Under the pieces are notes generated by a model. That model did no database searches, was not told the DNA's origin, and saw only the letters and a list, made by a program, of their open reading frames with translations. Positions 1 through 13,219 of a stretch of DNA of 64,000 bases are shown here, piece after piece. A program made the translations under genes and the position numbers. Position 1 is the first letter of the stretch; each line of letters begins with the position of its first letter. The DNA comes from Geosiphon pyriformis (Eukaryota > Glomeromycota > Glomeromycetes > Archaeosporales > Geosiphonaceae), in contig JAAOMT010000597.1 of assembly GCA_016748015.1 (NCBI GenBank), positions 845,181 to 909,180 on the forward strand, in the 5' to 3' direction.

Positions 1-3000
1 GTTTTTTTTGTAATAAGCCATAAAATAGAATCTTAAGTATTGTTAAATTCTAAGCTAAATTTTTTAAGATTTAAGTTTAGGAGTTTTGTGGAGTCTATTA
101 TTAAACTTATTGAATTTTTTGTGTTTTTTATTAGTATTAAAAATATTCATAATATAATTACTAATATAAAATTTTCTTATATATAAATTTTTAATTAAAC
201 CAAAAAAAATATAGTATATATTTTTTTAATAAATTTTATATAAAAAAATTAAATATAACAAAAAATATTTTGTGTAAGCGTAATAAAAGAATACAAATAA
301 TTATTTAAAAACCTAAAAAAAAACACCAAAAAAAAGCTTGTAAAAAAACCAAAAATAAATTAAAATAAAAGTTATTTTAATATATATTAAACATTTGATT
401 TTTTAATAAAAATTTGTAATTATTATTACATTTATTGCATTTTAAATTTTTTTTAAAATAAAATAATATTGTTACAAATTAAAATAATACACTAATAAAG
501 AGCAAAAAAAACAATTATTGTATGCTAAAAAATGATTAAAGAATAAATTCAATATACAAGATTAGTTTTATAAATATCTTCGTCGTTATTCTTTCTAAAA
601 AATAACAAAAGAATCTGAAGATAAAAAATAGTCTATATTATTAACAAAAAATAATGCAGCTGTTATAATTATATGTTTTATGTTAATGTTTTTATAAATC
701 AAAAAAAAACAAAAAAATAGTCAAAAAAATAAAGAATTAATATTATATTAATATTTGTTTAAATAAATAATTTTCTATAGTTTTTAGAAAGCTTTATTAA
801 AAATAATAATAATTAGATCAATAATTAGATTAATTATTAAGTTAATAACTAAGTTAATAATTAATTTAACAATCAAATTATTAATCAAATTAATAATTAT
901 ATTAATCATTTATTTTAAATAGAGTGTGATTAATATAAATAATATGAGTGACTAATATATATAGTCAAATAATTAATATAACTAAGATTCAACTGTAATA
1001 ATATATTTTATTTATATTAAAATTTGGTTTGCATTATTAACTCAAATATTTTTTTACCAATTTAATTATAAAATAAGCTTTATATAATACTTTCAATGTT
1101 TATAATAATGTATTATTTATTATTATGAAATAAATTAAAATATTAAACAGAAAAATTTAATAATATTGACTTCTATTTATTATTGTTTTTTGATTTTTTA
1201 AAAAAATTTGTAAATATTTGTTTAAAATCTTATTTTGATAATTTCTAGTTAAATTTATAAACTATTTTTTTTAATACAAATATTTTTTTAAAAATATAAA
1301 AGACAATATTTTTGTTTTTTTTGCTTTGATTTTGGGATTTATAATAAATTTTATTTTTATATATATCTACTTCTGTATATAATAATATTACTCAATAATT
1401 TATTTTAATATTAAAAAATTCACAAATTAAAGTAAACTGAATATGTATTGTTTAGCTAAAACATTCAAATATTAAACAAACTATTTTTAAAAATTAAAAA
1501 TTAATTTATAATATTAATAAAAATATTACAGCTGTTATTATTCTATGTTTTAATTAACACTATTAAAATTTAATAACAAATAACCAAGCTGACGATTAAA
1601 TCAATAATTAAGTAAATAATTGAACTAGGGTTTCCAATTAACTTAAATTAAATTAACTGATTCTGTATAGTATAAGAAGAGTTGAAAATAGCTAAACAGA
1701 AATTTGTAAAAGAAAAAAGATTAAATTCAGTATTTTCAATATAATTATATTAGTAATAGTTATAAAAAATATTGTTTAATTGTAAGAAATAGTTTTTGTA
1801 TCATATATTTACTTTGTTTCATTTTGTTTCAATATATGTTATATACAAAATTTATAAAAATTTTGAATATTAAGTATTATAAATTTATTATTAAAAAGTA
1901 GTAGCTTTTATAAAATTTAATACTTTAAGCCTTAAAAATTGCTTACTAAATTTAGCTATTCAGATTTTAAATAAAATGCAAATTTATAAAACCACTAACG
2001 TTTTTACTACACACATATTTATCTAAAATCAAAAAAAAACTTTTTTTAATATGAAACATCTCACATTACTTATTAATGCAATTGAACTTTTCTTTAACTC
2101 ATTAGAGCTTTTTATTAATGTTCCGATTCTTAATAACTATTTTTTTATATTTTTGTTATATTGAAATTTAAAGATTATAACTAAAGAAAAAAAAGAAAAA
2201 CAGCTATTTGATTCTTCGATTCAAATAACATACCTTAGACATATAACAATAAAGCAACTGAACTTTTGTCAATTTTTTTACTTTTTTGAAATTTTTGTCT
2301 TTTCTTAAAAAGCAAATGAGAATTATAAAGTGGGTTGAAAAAAGATAATCTTCAAAGATAATTTAAAACCTTTTTCTTGTGACTTGTTTTGTTACAATCA
2401 TTTATTTTTATTTGATGTTTTTTGTTATTTATGATTTAACAGATATGGATTTACATTTAACTTTTTGCACTAAGTTAAAAAAAAAGAGTTATAAGGAATT
2501 TGTGTAATGTAACGTTTTATAACTATAGTAATAAATTAAATTAAGATTTAATTAGTCAATGCTTCAATAATACATAAAATAAGCATATCTAAATGAAAAA
2601 CAAAAGTGCATAATAAAGTTAATATTTATTGTTCAAATTACCGTAGTAAACCGTGAATGAATATAATTTTTTTTTGAACATTAGAAATAAAGATACCATT
2701 TTAATAGGTTGCAACCAATTTAATGTTTAATAGCTATACATAAAATTTTTACTTGGTTTTCATAAATGAAGATTTCATATATTTATACAAATAACTTATA
2801 CTTAGAATTTTTTACATATATCAATTTTAAATTCTTAATTCATATTCAGTTAATTATTATTATATTTTTATAATTTATAATAAAGTAATATAAATAATTT
2901 ATTATATAAAAATTAAAATGAAACCAAATTCTTTACAGCAATACTAAGCACAAATAATTATTTTTTTTAAAATAAAATGTGGTTCTGATAAGGAGTAATA

Positions 3001-4140
3001 ACAAAGAGTTTTTTTAAGAAAATATTATGCTTACCAAACATTAATATTTATATAATCTTTTCTTACATTAATGCAAAATTAACATATAATGATAATCTCT
3101 TTAAAATTACTTTTTTCGGAATAGTCTTTTATTTTTCTAAATTCTTCAAAAGATTTTTAATATTTTCTGTGCAATGATTTTTTGACCATAGATTTTACAT
3201 TATAAATTTTATTTTAGTACTGAAGTGTTTACTAAAATGCTTTGAAATAAAAAAACATTAATTTATTTGACAGTTTTAATATTTAAAAAGTCTTAAAGGC
3301 AAAATAGAAATTTCAAAAGACAAAGTTATTTTAATAAACAATCACCTTAAATGATAAAAAAAGTCAAGTATTTAAGTGAAATATGCAATTTTTTAAATAT
3401 ATTAAAGACAATTTAATATATAAAAGAATATTATTTGCTTTCAAACAAAATTTATCAATATGATTGAATAAATCAAATAAAAAAAAGTAAAGTTGCCATG
3501 TTTAGACTATTAATAACAAATTGCAATTCACAAACATTCAATCACTAACATAACTAAAAATTCGTGACTTCGACAAATGCCTAAATTACAAATTATTAAT
3601 ATTATAAATATCAAATAAATATTGCTTACAAATCTAAAGAATAAGAAATTATTAACAAATATCAAATATCAATGAATAAAAAAATAATTAAATTAAATTT
3701 GATAATTATTAGTTGGTTATTTATGTTTTGCAAAAATAAATAAAAATAAATAATTAGAAATTCTAAATACAATTTTTTTAATACTCTTTTGTGTTAAAAC
3801 TTGCTATAATTTTTTCTTTACAATTTTGGTCTATACAAAAATAAAACTTTAACAATATATGACAAAAAACTTTATAGTGATATTAACATGGTTCATTTAT
3901 TGCCAATTTCGATAAACTTTTGGTTTTTATTGTTAATTGTTTGAGCCCATTGGAGTTTTGTTTGGAAATTTGAAATGAATAGATTAAAATACAGTGAATT
4001 TTTAAAAAAATTGTAATTCAAATAAAATGATTGTTCTTTTATAATTAGCGCATTTAATTTACATGGTTTTGATATAAAAGGTTCTAAAAAAATTTTCTGG
4101 TGCTTAAAAATCTTTTGTTACGGCATGAGATACTAGCCCT
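1..4140. other. AT-rich gene-free block
   Basis: Almost pure A/T sequence with homopolymer runs and short ATTA-type words. No frame keeps coding character for more than a few dozen codons, and no RNA gene was recognised. It contains a degenerate minisatellite at about 813-905 and a short segment (545-582) that recurs inverted near 11600. Confidence 0.7.
813..905. repeat. degenerate AT-rich minisatellite
   Basis: Repeated 11-12 base words of the type TTAATTATTAA[G/C]TTAATAA, alternating with variants containing GATCAA or AACTAAG. The reverse complement closely resembles the array at 11140-11245, so the two are related in inverted orientation. No coding capacity. Confidence 0.5.
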
Positions 4141-5080
4141 AAATACTTATACTGTAAAACCTCACTTCGCATATTGAAATTATGCCTTGTTTTACATACC
4201 GTCGAAAAATTTGATTTTTGTTTCAAAGGATTGCTGGCTCATAAAAATGCCGGATTTAAAAATTGAGAAAATTTCAAACTTAAAAGAATTAGGTTTGAAT
4301 TTTGACTTAGGAATCCTAAGCTGTTGTACCTCTGTTGTTTTGAAAAGGTTTGAGGTAGAAATAGCTTGATATTTCCTTATAAGAGATTAAAGTGGCAAAT
4401 TAAACAGCTCTACGAAAAGTTTATAGTGATAATATTCCATAGTTTGGCAATCATGAACAGCGAACTTCTTTTTTATAATTTGAACAGCATATTAAATGAA
4501 AGATGGTTCAATCCTTTGTCTTTTGTTAGGATATATTGAATTGGAGTAAATTTCTCGGTAGTTGCTGAGATTTGGAATTTCTACCCAAATAGAACTTTAC
4601 GAGACGAGCTGATTTTCAATCAATTTATTTATCTATTGAGCGAAATAAATTATTTTACGATCCTTGGTTGTTAAGTGACATTTTATAATTCAAAATTTTC
4701 CAACAAGCTTTTATACAGTATTTTTTATTTTTTTCGCTAGCTGAAAAAGCATTTTTCATTTTATAATGACTTTTCAACCCTCTCTAATGAGCAATATTAA
4801 AAGAATGCTTTCTAAATTTAACGTTTCATTAAGATATTTTGATCTTGATTCAAATTGCAAGATAATATTTGGATTTTGACTTTTCCCTGAACTGAAGCTG
4901 CGAATCAATATACGAAATTAGTGAGAGCCCAAAATCAAATTTGCAATGATATTTCTGGAATAACACAAAATATGAGATTACGAGCACTTAAATATATTAT
5001 TTGACAAGTTTTTAGAGGAATAGAATTAAAGAAATTGTCCTAAAAAAGACACATGCCGTATTACATAATTAATTACTTAA
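4140..5080. other. less AT-rich stretch, no gene recognised
   Basis: Base composition rises relative to the flanks, as in old coding sequence. The longest frame (4187-4369, plus, 60 codons) matches nothing I recognise. Stops interrupt every frame elsewhere. It may be a decayed gene; I cannot name it. Confidence 0.3.
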
Positions 5081-5112
5081 TGTTTTATTTTAAAGTTTCT
5101 CTCTTTAAATGC

Positions 5113-5391
5113 TCAGGATAAAGCTTTCTTCTTCATTTGCGTCCATTTCTTTTTACAGCTATCGCCAACCCGATGTGTACCAACATTTTTAGCCACCTCG
5201 GACCATTTTCCACCATGGATTAATATTGCATCCAACAAGCGTTCCTCTTCTTCTCTTGTCCACGGGATGGCGTTTCGCTTTTTGGTTATTAAATTTGAAG
5301 GATTGGAGATATTTTTTTGTGCCATGAAAATCTCACTTTTTTTGGCCTCAACAGTGGTTGGTTCTAAATATTTCTGGGGGAATGCAAGCAA
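5113..5391 (-). CDS. small Myb/SANT-like DNA-binding protein
   Basis: A 92-residue ORF whose C-terminal half is one Myb/SANT repeat. Regularly spaced tryptophans lie at W44, W63 and W83, with an acidic first helix (PWTREEEERLLDAI), the turn IHGGKWSEVAKNVGTHR, and a basic recognition helix (CKKKWTQMKKK). Such repeats bind DNA as transcription factors or telomere proteins, and sit in the N-terminus of some transposon proteins. The N-terminal 40 residues are basic and probably disordered; Met23 is an alternative start. Only one repeat is present, so this may be an exon of a larger or broken gene. No partner exon was found. Location inferred to be nuclear. Confidence 0.6.
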   Translation of the reverse strand: MLAFPQKYLEPTTVEAKKSEIFMAQKNISNPSNLITKKRNAIPWTREEEERLLDAILIHGGKWSEVAKNVGTHRVGDSCKKKWTQMKKKALS

Positions 5392-5689
5392 AAAAGGTTA
5401 TGCATTCCCAATTTATTTCAATTCTTAGTTCCTTGAAGGCTAGATGATACTTTTTTACCCTTTTTTTGGAAGCACTTTTTCTCATTGTGATGGCGTGAGA
5501 ATTTTTAGGATTTTAAGTGATGAAGTTCAACTCACTCAGACAGCTAAAAGTTCAAATTTTCATCTCACTGGTAATATATAAAGAAATAAGACAGAATCTA
5601 TTATCCTAACTCGAAATTAGCCGTCTTGGCCCCGAGATCAGAAAATTAAGCAATCGATCGATATATTACATTTTGAAATGATTAATACG

Positions 5690-6440
5690 TCAATGGCTAT
5701 TTCCCGAGAACTTTGTTATTTTAATTCGGTTGATATTGGTGTTCATACCAAGATCCCTCTAGAGTATAGGAGAATGACTCATAGCTTATAAATCAAGTTA
5801 CAGTTTAATAAATATTCAAAATTACGAAGAACCAGGGTATTCAAAGATTAACCTCGAAGCCTCATAATAAATATCCGGAAAACCATTTTTTTTCAAATAA
5901 GAATGATGATACAATTGACCCCCGGAATTACTTGTTGTTTAATCTAACACCATAGGTTCATTTGGATGTTATCTTATCCTTAATTATTGTTATTGAAAAC
6001 GATCGTCATTTATTAGAAAAGTTGAGACATTATCTCATTAATAGCCGTTATTCAAAAATCTTAGAATAATATTAAATATTTTGTACTAGACCAGGGAATT
6101 TTTTTGACCAATCATTTTATTATTCAGAAAACAATTAGCTTGGTGGTGGTAAACAAAAACCCTTGGAAGGAAATTTATTAAAAACTAGAAACCCTTACTA
6201 AGAACACATACAAGCATTGATCTCTTATTGTACTCGAATGGGAATTTATGACCCGATCCTGTATAACTCTGCTAACCAATTATATCTTTCTCAGGTCCGA
6301 TTTAAGTTTAATCAATGGATACTTAAAATCATATTTGAAATTGCGAGCTGGAAAATTATTTTCTTCGGCTAACTCTAAAACTTTTTTTTCTGGTTTCGTA
6401 ATGAATAAAAATTTTTAACTAGAGCGGAAACAAAAAAGGC
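5690..6440 (+). repeat. diverged repeat, copy A (unidentified)
   Basis: This block recurs in inverted orientation at 13220-14475. Shared anchors in order include TATTTCCCGAGAAC, GAATGACTCATAGCTTAT, CATAATAAATATCCGG, GAAAACGATCGTC, TTGGAAGGAAATTTATTA and GTCCGATTTAAGTTTAATCA. Translated pieces match between copies, for example an ENDR...YLINSRY-like stretch, so the ancestor probably had a coding part. All frames of this copy carry several stops. The family is not recognised; it could be an old transposon or a duplicated host gene. Confidence 0.6.
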
Positions 6441-8310
6441 ATTGATTTCTGTAAAAGATTTGAGATTGAACTTATCTGAAATACTATTATTGGTTATTTG
6501 AACACTAATATTAAAAGCCAACAAAATACTTAATTAGTTATAGCTAATATTTTATTGTAAACTTACATCAATTCTTTTTTTAAAAAAACACTGTTATTAT
6601 TAAATAATCATTAAAGAATTAATTAAACTTAATCTTAAATTATTAGATCCATATCTAAAAAAAATTGAAAGCCTTGATTTTCAAATACTTTAATATTTTT
6701 GCCAAAGAAAATGAGTTTGGCCAAACCAATTTAGTTTATTATCAAATTTATATTAAAGATACTTTACTAATCAAACAACATATATATATAATACTATTAA
6801 TTAAACATAATTTTATTAGAAAATAGATTTATATGATTATTAAAAAATAACAAGATCTGATTTTGTGTAAATTATTAAAAACTTGATAATATTATCAAAA
6901 AGATGTTTATTTACTGCTATGAATTAATGCAATTTTAGATGTTTTAAAAAATTCAAAATAGCTTTCAACTTTGAATTTAGCCAGTGGTTGATAACAAGTT
7001 ATCATAATTCAAACAATTATGAAAAAAATATTTATTATACAAAATAATAATTATAAATTTAATGTTATGCTTTTATAAAAAATCACAACTTGATTTTTGA
7101 ATTTAATCTATTTAAAATTAAAAAAGTTAAAAATTTCTTAATTTCTTAAAACTTAATTAAATTCTATAGATTTTTTGAACTTATATTATTTTACTGCCAT
7201 TTTATTCACAACTTTTTATATATTACTCAATTTTTGAATTATTTTTTATTTTAAAAGCATAAAATATGAATAAATTAAAAAACACCAGAAAGCATTTAAT
7301 CATCTCAAACAAAAACTTATTAATGCTCCAATTTTGGTTTACTTTAACAAAAAATTCATTTTTATAACAGATGTATTTAAAACCAGTTTCGATAATATTT
7401 TATTATAGCTTAATAAAAAAACTAAAAAACATATAGTTGTTTATATAAGCAAAAATTTTAGTACTGTTAAAAGAACTATACAGCACAAAAAATTGAATGT
7501 TTTGTATTGTTTGAACTATAAAATATTTTTGATAATATCTTTGCAATAAATTATTTAACATTATTACTAAAAGATTTATCTGGCTTATTAACAAAAAAAT
7601 TTACTTGAACAATAATATGTCAAATAAATAATATTTTTACAATTCTATACTTATAATAAACAATTAACATTAATATTCTTTATTAATAATATTGTAAGTA
7701 AATCAAATTAATATTTGAAAAATAAATATTAAAAACTACAACAATCTGATTCAATATTTAATAACACTTTAGTTTTTAGCAAAATTATTATTTAAAAAAC
7801 AAACAAAAATACAAAAAAAATTATTCCATATAACATATATGTAAATTCAAATATTAAAACTTTGCAAAAAAAAATATAATTTAATAAACAATTAATTTGT
7901 ACTATTGGCCAAAAATACATACAAATATTATCTAATATGTTTAAAATTCTAATAGTTATTAAAAAAAAGAATCATAAACAATTAAACCATTAAGATCAAT
8001 TAAAATTCAAAAATTATTTGATTAAATTAAAATTGATTTTAAAAAAATTATTATATTATTGTTGTTATTAATTATTCAACCAAATAGCTTAAAGCAAAAG
8101 TTATAAAAACAGCCAATGCCAAATTAATAGCTGATTTTATATATAAAGATTTAATTTGTAAACATAATTATTTAAAAAGCTATTTTTAAATTAAAAAACT
8201 TATTATATAAACAACTTACTCTTAAAAATTAATTAATACTTTAAAATTAAGTGCTTTTTTATTATTTTATTATTTTCAAACAAATAGATTAATTAAATAA
8301 ATAAATTATA
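6441..8310. other. AT-rich gene-free block
   Basis: Long A/T stretch with frequent stops on both strands. A 63-codon frame on the minus strand (7403-7594) is low-complexity Phe/Ile/Tyr/Asn and has no recognisable domain. Nothing else seen. Confidence 0.65.
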
Positions 8311-8312
8311 TA

Positions 8313-8335
8313 CAGTCTGGTAAGAAAAAAATTGG
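8313..8335 (+). repeat. left terminal inverted repeat of Tc1-like element
   Basis: Starts CAGTCTGGTAAGAAA and matches the right end (9600-9622) in reverse complement at 22 of 23 positions. Preceded by TA at 8311-8312. Confidence 0.92.
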
Positions 8336-8433
8336 AAATATAAAAATAATTACTATGTCTTAACTAATGTACCAAATTACATAAAATAACTTTTATTAGA
8401 AAGTCAAATACTATATAATTTTATTAAAAAAAA

Positions 8434-9444
8434 TTAATAGGAAATTCTCTCACCATTTGTCTCGATTATTATTTCACAACGGTGCTTTATTAATACTACT
8501 AAACCAATTAAGATAGATTCAGGAATATCTTGCTATTCTTCTCTCATAAATCTCACTAATTTACTATGATTTTGAGACATTCTTTTTAATAATAGCCCAA
8601 AGGTTATCTATTGGGTTTAATTCGGGACTATTAAATGACCACTTCAACAAATCAGTTGTATTCTCAACAATAAACTCTTTGACAAGCTTGCTAGTATGCT
8701 TGGGATTATTATCTTGTTGGAATTGCCAATTATCTTCCAGTATTGCTTTAATTTCAGGTAAGTTGTTATGAAGAATATCTATATAAAATTGAGCATTTAT
8801 TATTTGAATAAAACAAAATAAATTAGTCTTTTCTTTTTCGTAGAAACCCCCCCCCCCCNNNNNNNNNNNNNNNNNNNNCCCCCCCCCCCCCCCCCCCCCC
8901 CCACGCAAGAATTTTTGTTCAATTTTTGAATACAATGAATTGGTCGAGTACCTTTATGCCAATGTTTTACCATGTTTTGAAAAAGTTGAAAAGATGTTTT
9001 GTCAATAAAAACTGTTCTTTTCCAATCGTCATTCAGGTGTTTTTTGGTCCATTCTAATGTTTTCATTTATACTCTTTGGTCAGCATTAGAGTTGCTCTAG
9101 AAAGACTTTTTTTATAATTAAGATTAAATAAATGGTTTTGAATAGTAACATGAGAAACATTTATTTCTTTTTTAGCCAACTTTATTGCTAAATATCTAGA
9201 TAGAACTAAGGAATTTCTATGATAATCTGCCCTAATACTTTCAAAGAATTTCTCATAATCTTTCTTGGCTGACCATTACCACTTACATGTTTTATTGTTC
9301 CTTTTTTTTGAGTTTTTCGAGGATATGATAGATTGTAGAAAGGAGTATATTCATTTTATTCTGTATTTCTTTCACCTTTTGCGTTTTTTGCTTCCAAAAA
9401 TGTAATACTACTTGCCGTTGCATTTCTTGCTTTGAAGTCGGCAT
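8434..9444 (-). pseudogene. Tc1/mariner transposase, frameshifted
   Basis: Reading from 9444, the start is MPTSKQEMQRQVVLHFW (first helix-turn-helix). After frame changes comes a hinge-like SGNGQPRK, then INVSHVTIQNHLFNLNYKK (second HTH), then KTLEWTKKHLNDDWKRTVF. The catalytic core follows: FIDKTSFQLF (first Asp), QQDNNPKHTSKLVKEF (second Asp) and SPELNPIDNLW (third acidic residue). The spacing from second to third acidic residue is 34 residues and the third is Asp, giving DD34D rather than the DD34E usual for Tc1. A further frameshift leads to a Tc1-like C-terminus ending near 8434. Several stops and frameshifts plus the assembly gap make it non-functional as assembled. The Gly run around the gap is where Tc1 proteins have a Gly-rich GGGVMVWG-like loop. 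Confidence 0.88.
8847..8902. other. assembly gap inside a poly-C tract
   Basis: Twelve C residues, 20 N (8859-8878), then 24 C residues. The homopolymer encodes poly-Gly on the transposase strand and probably stopped the assembly; the true tract length is unknown. Confidence 0.95.
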
Positions 9445-9599
9445 TTCAAAGACAAGTTTTAAAAAAAACTATTAGTTAATATGCAAGAAAATGTTTTTAG
9501 AGCTCAGCCACTCACCTAATGTTCTGTTTCCATTTTTACCGTCACAAAACTTACCAAAAATGGTTAAACCAAACGCAATCTTAGTAGATTCATATTTTT

Positions 9600-9622
9600 C
9601 CAATTTTGTTCTTACCAGACTG
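9600..9622 (-). repeat. right terminal inverted repeat of Tc1-like element
   Basis: Ends TTCTTACCAGACTG followed by TA. It is the reverse complement of the left TIR with one mismatch. Confidence 0.92.
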
Positions 9623-9624
9623 TA

Positions 9625-12600
9625 GATTAATTGTGAATTATTAGCAAAATAAGGAATAAAATAAAACAAAAATAAGCAATAAAATAAACAAAAATAAAGT
9701 TTATTTATTTATTTTATTTTATTGGCTTATTAAATACTTAAACATAATACTATAAAATCTCTACTTTTTAAATTATCATATAAAAAACTATTATATTATT
9801 GATTAAATTAAGATTAATACTTATTTTATTAAACAAATTACAAAAGAAAATTTGCAAAATAAAATTAAAAAAAACATACAAATTACTAAAAGCTTTAAAA
9901 AAAAATGTCAAATTGTAATACATAATCTTAAATATTTACAAATACAACAAAAAGCCTGAAATAATAACAAACTTTTAGATAACTTTATTGTTTAAAAAAT
10001 AAAATTGCACATAGAAATTATTTAAAATTATATTATTAAAAACAGTTATCAAATTTCCAAATTTAAGATTTAAAACCAATAGTTATAATTAAACACTATC
10101 TAAATTAAAAAAACAATTAGTTTTATTTTTTAAATTTATTTATTTATAAAAAGACCAAAAATAATCACAACATAAATATTTAAAATTTAAAAAACTCTTA
10201 AAAATAATTTAAAACAATTAAAATATTTTTTAAAAATTATTGCTTTTTTTCTTTTTTTTCTTTTTTATTTTGAATATATCTAATAATATTTAAATATCTT
10301 TCAATTATTCTTTTAATTACTTTAAAAATCAAATTTATATTAAAGAATTATTTTAAAAATTCTAAAATTTTTTACTTTAGAAAAATGCCAATTAAAATAA
10401 ATTATTTTCAATTTTATTTTTCAAAACATAAACATTTCAATATTTTAATTAAAAAAATAGTTAAAAAACTTAAAATTGCTTTAAAGCAAACAAATAAGAA
10501 TTTGTAAAAAGAAACCAATTTGGTCTTGTTTATTTTATTTCAACATATTTATTATCAAATTGCAATTGAATTAAATTTACAAAAAATATATACTAAAAAA
10601 CACAACAAAGAAGTTACAAAAAAAACAACTTTAAATATTAATATAAAACAATATATTAATTATATATTTTGTTTTAATACTGTTTAAAAATATTGCTTAA
10701 ACATAAAATAGAAATACTTATTAATACTAAGTTCAAAAGTATGTAACAATAAATTATTAAAACAAATATTCAAGATTTTTTAAATAATATTTTTTTTTAT
10801 TGGTTTTATGAGTACGACCTAATCACTATCTGGTATATAACTAATATTATTAATAAAAAAATTAATTTTAATTTCAATTTTAAAAGAAAATAATATTATT
10901 TATAGAATTTAACATATAATATTATTAAAATTATTATATAAATTAATCAATTATTAATTATAATATTTAATACAGTATAAATAAAATATATTTATAAACA
11001 AATATTAAAAAAACATAAAATAATATAATAGTATTATGATTAAAACTTTTACTTTTTAATTTTATTTACTTACTTAACCATAGTTAATTATATATATTAA
11101 TCACTAATATTATTAGTTAACCATTCTATTTTTAAAAGTAGTTGTTAATATAATTATTAACTTGATCAATTATTTAATTATTAACTTGGTTATTGACTCG
11201 ATTATTGATCTGATTATTAACTAAATTATTAATGTAATTATTAATCTCTTTTTAAAAGTATATAAGTAAAACTTTTTAAAACTGTAAAAAATTATTTATA
11301 TTCAAATTAAATTTATTTAATGCAAAGATTAATACAATAATATTAATTTTTTTATTTTTTTTCACTATTTAATTAATTTAATTTTTCTTAATTTGTATAA
11401 TTGTTAAGTTTTTATAAAGTATATTGAATAAATATTTACTAAAAAATACAACTAATATTTGATATTGAATTCTAAGAATTTTAATATAAAATATAGAATT
11501 ATATTAGTGTGTTATTTTTTATTAATAGTATAAACTATCTTTTTATTTTTAAGTTTTTTTATTATCTTTTGGAAAAAATAATAAGTAAGATATTTGTAAA
11601 ACTAATCTTGTATATTTAATTCTTATTAATATAATTTATTTATTAAATTGAATTACTTTTTAATTATTTTTATTGTTATATAATATTGTTCTCTCTTGCT
11701 ATTTATTAATATGTTATATTTAATCATAATAATAATATGTAAACATATATAATTGTATCTAATTATACAAAATTACTTAAAAATTGGCCCAAAAAATATT
11801 TGTTAATAAACAAATAATCTAATAACTTAGCAATTATTTACAATTTAATTTATTTTTGTATAATTAAAAAAATATATAATAGTTTTAACTTGTAAAAAAA
11901 TCTATTTAATAATAAAAATAATAATTAATTATTAATTTTTTTTTAAATTTTTTGCTTTAGAATTTATTTATATTAAAAAATAAAATTAATATTTTAAATT
12001 ATAAAACAAAAATTATTAATAAAAATATAATTCAAATATTAAAATCATTTATATTTGACCAATATTTTAATTAATTTAAAAATTCAAAAATTTTTTTAAT
12101 AAACTGAAAAAATAATTTCCGATTAAGATTATTTATTCAAATATTGAAGAATTTAATATAATATTAAAAAAATATTTGTAAAAGTCACAAGAAAAAATAT
12201 AATTAGAAATATAAAAATTTTTTAGAAATTTTTTTTATTAGACAAACATAATAAAAACAACACATACAATAGATTAATATTGCTTATAAAAATTTTTTTT
12301 TATATTTGCTAAAAGTTAATAAAATTTACAAAACTAATTTTCAGACTTTTAAGTTAACAAAAACATTAATATTGATATTATAAATTAGAATTTACTAATA
12401 AAAAACTTTTAGAAACAAAGCAAATTATACTTATAATTACAAGAAATTATTTTTTATAATAGTAAATATACTTCAAAAAGATGTTTACAAACAGATTTTT
12501 AACTGTTAAAATTTTTGTTTTTTTTTAATAAATAGTTATTAATACTATATTATTTGTTTTATTATTACTTATATGATTATTTTTTGCTGCACAAAAAAAA

Positions 12601-13215
12601 CAATTTAAAATAAATTCTTTTATAATATGTTATAAAAAAAATAATTTATTTAAGAATAATAATTTTTATTTTGTAAAAAAAAATTTTTATATAATTGTAA
12701 TATTATGTTTATATTATAAAAATCTAAAAAAATTCCATAATAATTTTGTAAAGTTTTCGATTGTACTACATATTTTTTTAATATTTTAATTTCTTATTCA
12801 AGTGTAAAAAATAATAATTTAATATTATTTTTCATGTTTTTAAAAGTTTTATGGTTTTTATTTATATTCTTAAGATAAAAAAAGTTGTTTTGTTATGTTC
12901 ATATAATAATGACCTAAATCAAATTTATATGACTAAAAGTATTGGAATTTGATTTCAAAAATTATTATTATTAAAAGTTATACACAATTTTTTTTAATAT
13001 TTCATAAAAATTGTAATAAAAAATGGGTGTTTTATATATTAATTAATTAATTTAAAATACAAAAAATGGTACAAAAAAATATTAATTAATGAAAAAAATT
13101 TCAATAAACAAATTATTAGATATAATTGAGTGTAAAAAAACATGATAATTTATACCCATCAATTAAGTTAAATTATCAAAAAATTAATTTAATCTCAAAC
13201 CTTTTTGCAAAAATT
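9625..13215. other. AT-rich gene-free block
   Basis: A/T desert with no coding-length frame. It contains a minisatellite at 11140-11245 and a segment (11588-11624) that is the reverse complement of 545-582. No RNA gene recognised. Confidence 0.7.
11140..11245. repeat. degenerate AT-rich minisatellite
   Basis: About eight 11-13 base words of the type AATTATTAACTTGATC, AATTATTAACTTGGTT, GATTATTGATCTGATT. It is related to the reverse complement of 813-905. Non-coding. Confidence 0.5.
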
Positions 13216-13219
13216 AACG

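Larger units (their letters stand above)
8311..9624 (-). mobile_element. Tc1/mariner-type transposon with both TIRs and TA target sites
   Basis: A complete but dead element of about 1.3 kb. The left TIR (8313-8335) begins CAGTCTGGTAAGAAA; the right TIR (9600-9622) is its reverse complement with one mismatch over 23 bases. TA dinucleotides flank both ends (8311-8312 and 9623-9624), the expected duplicated target of Tc1/mariner insertion. Beyond the 23 bases the termini show weaker continuing similarity. A decayed transposase lies between them on the minus strand. A 20-N gap inside a poly-C tract interrupts the element. The near-identical TIRs suggest a fairly recent insertion relative to the other Tc1 relics in the window. 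Confidence 0.9.
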
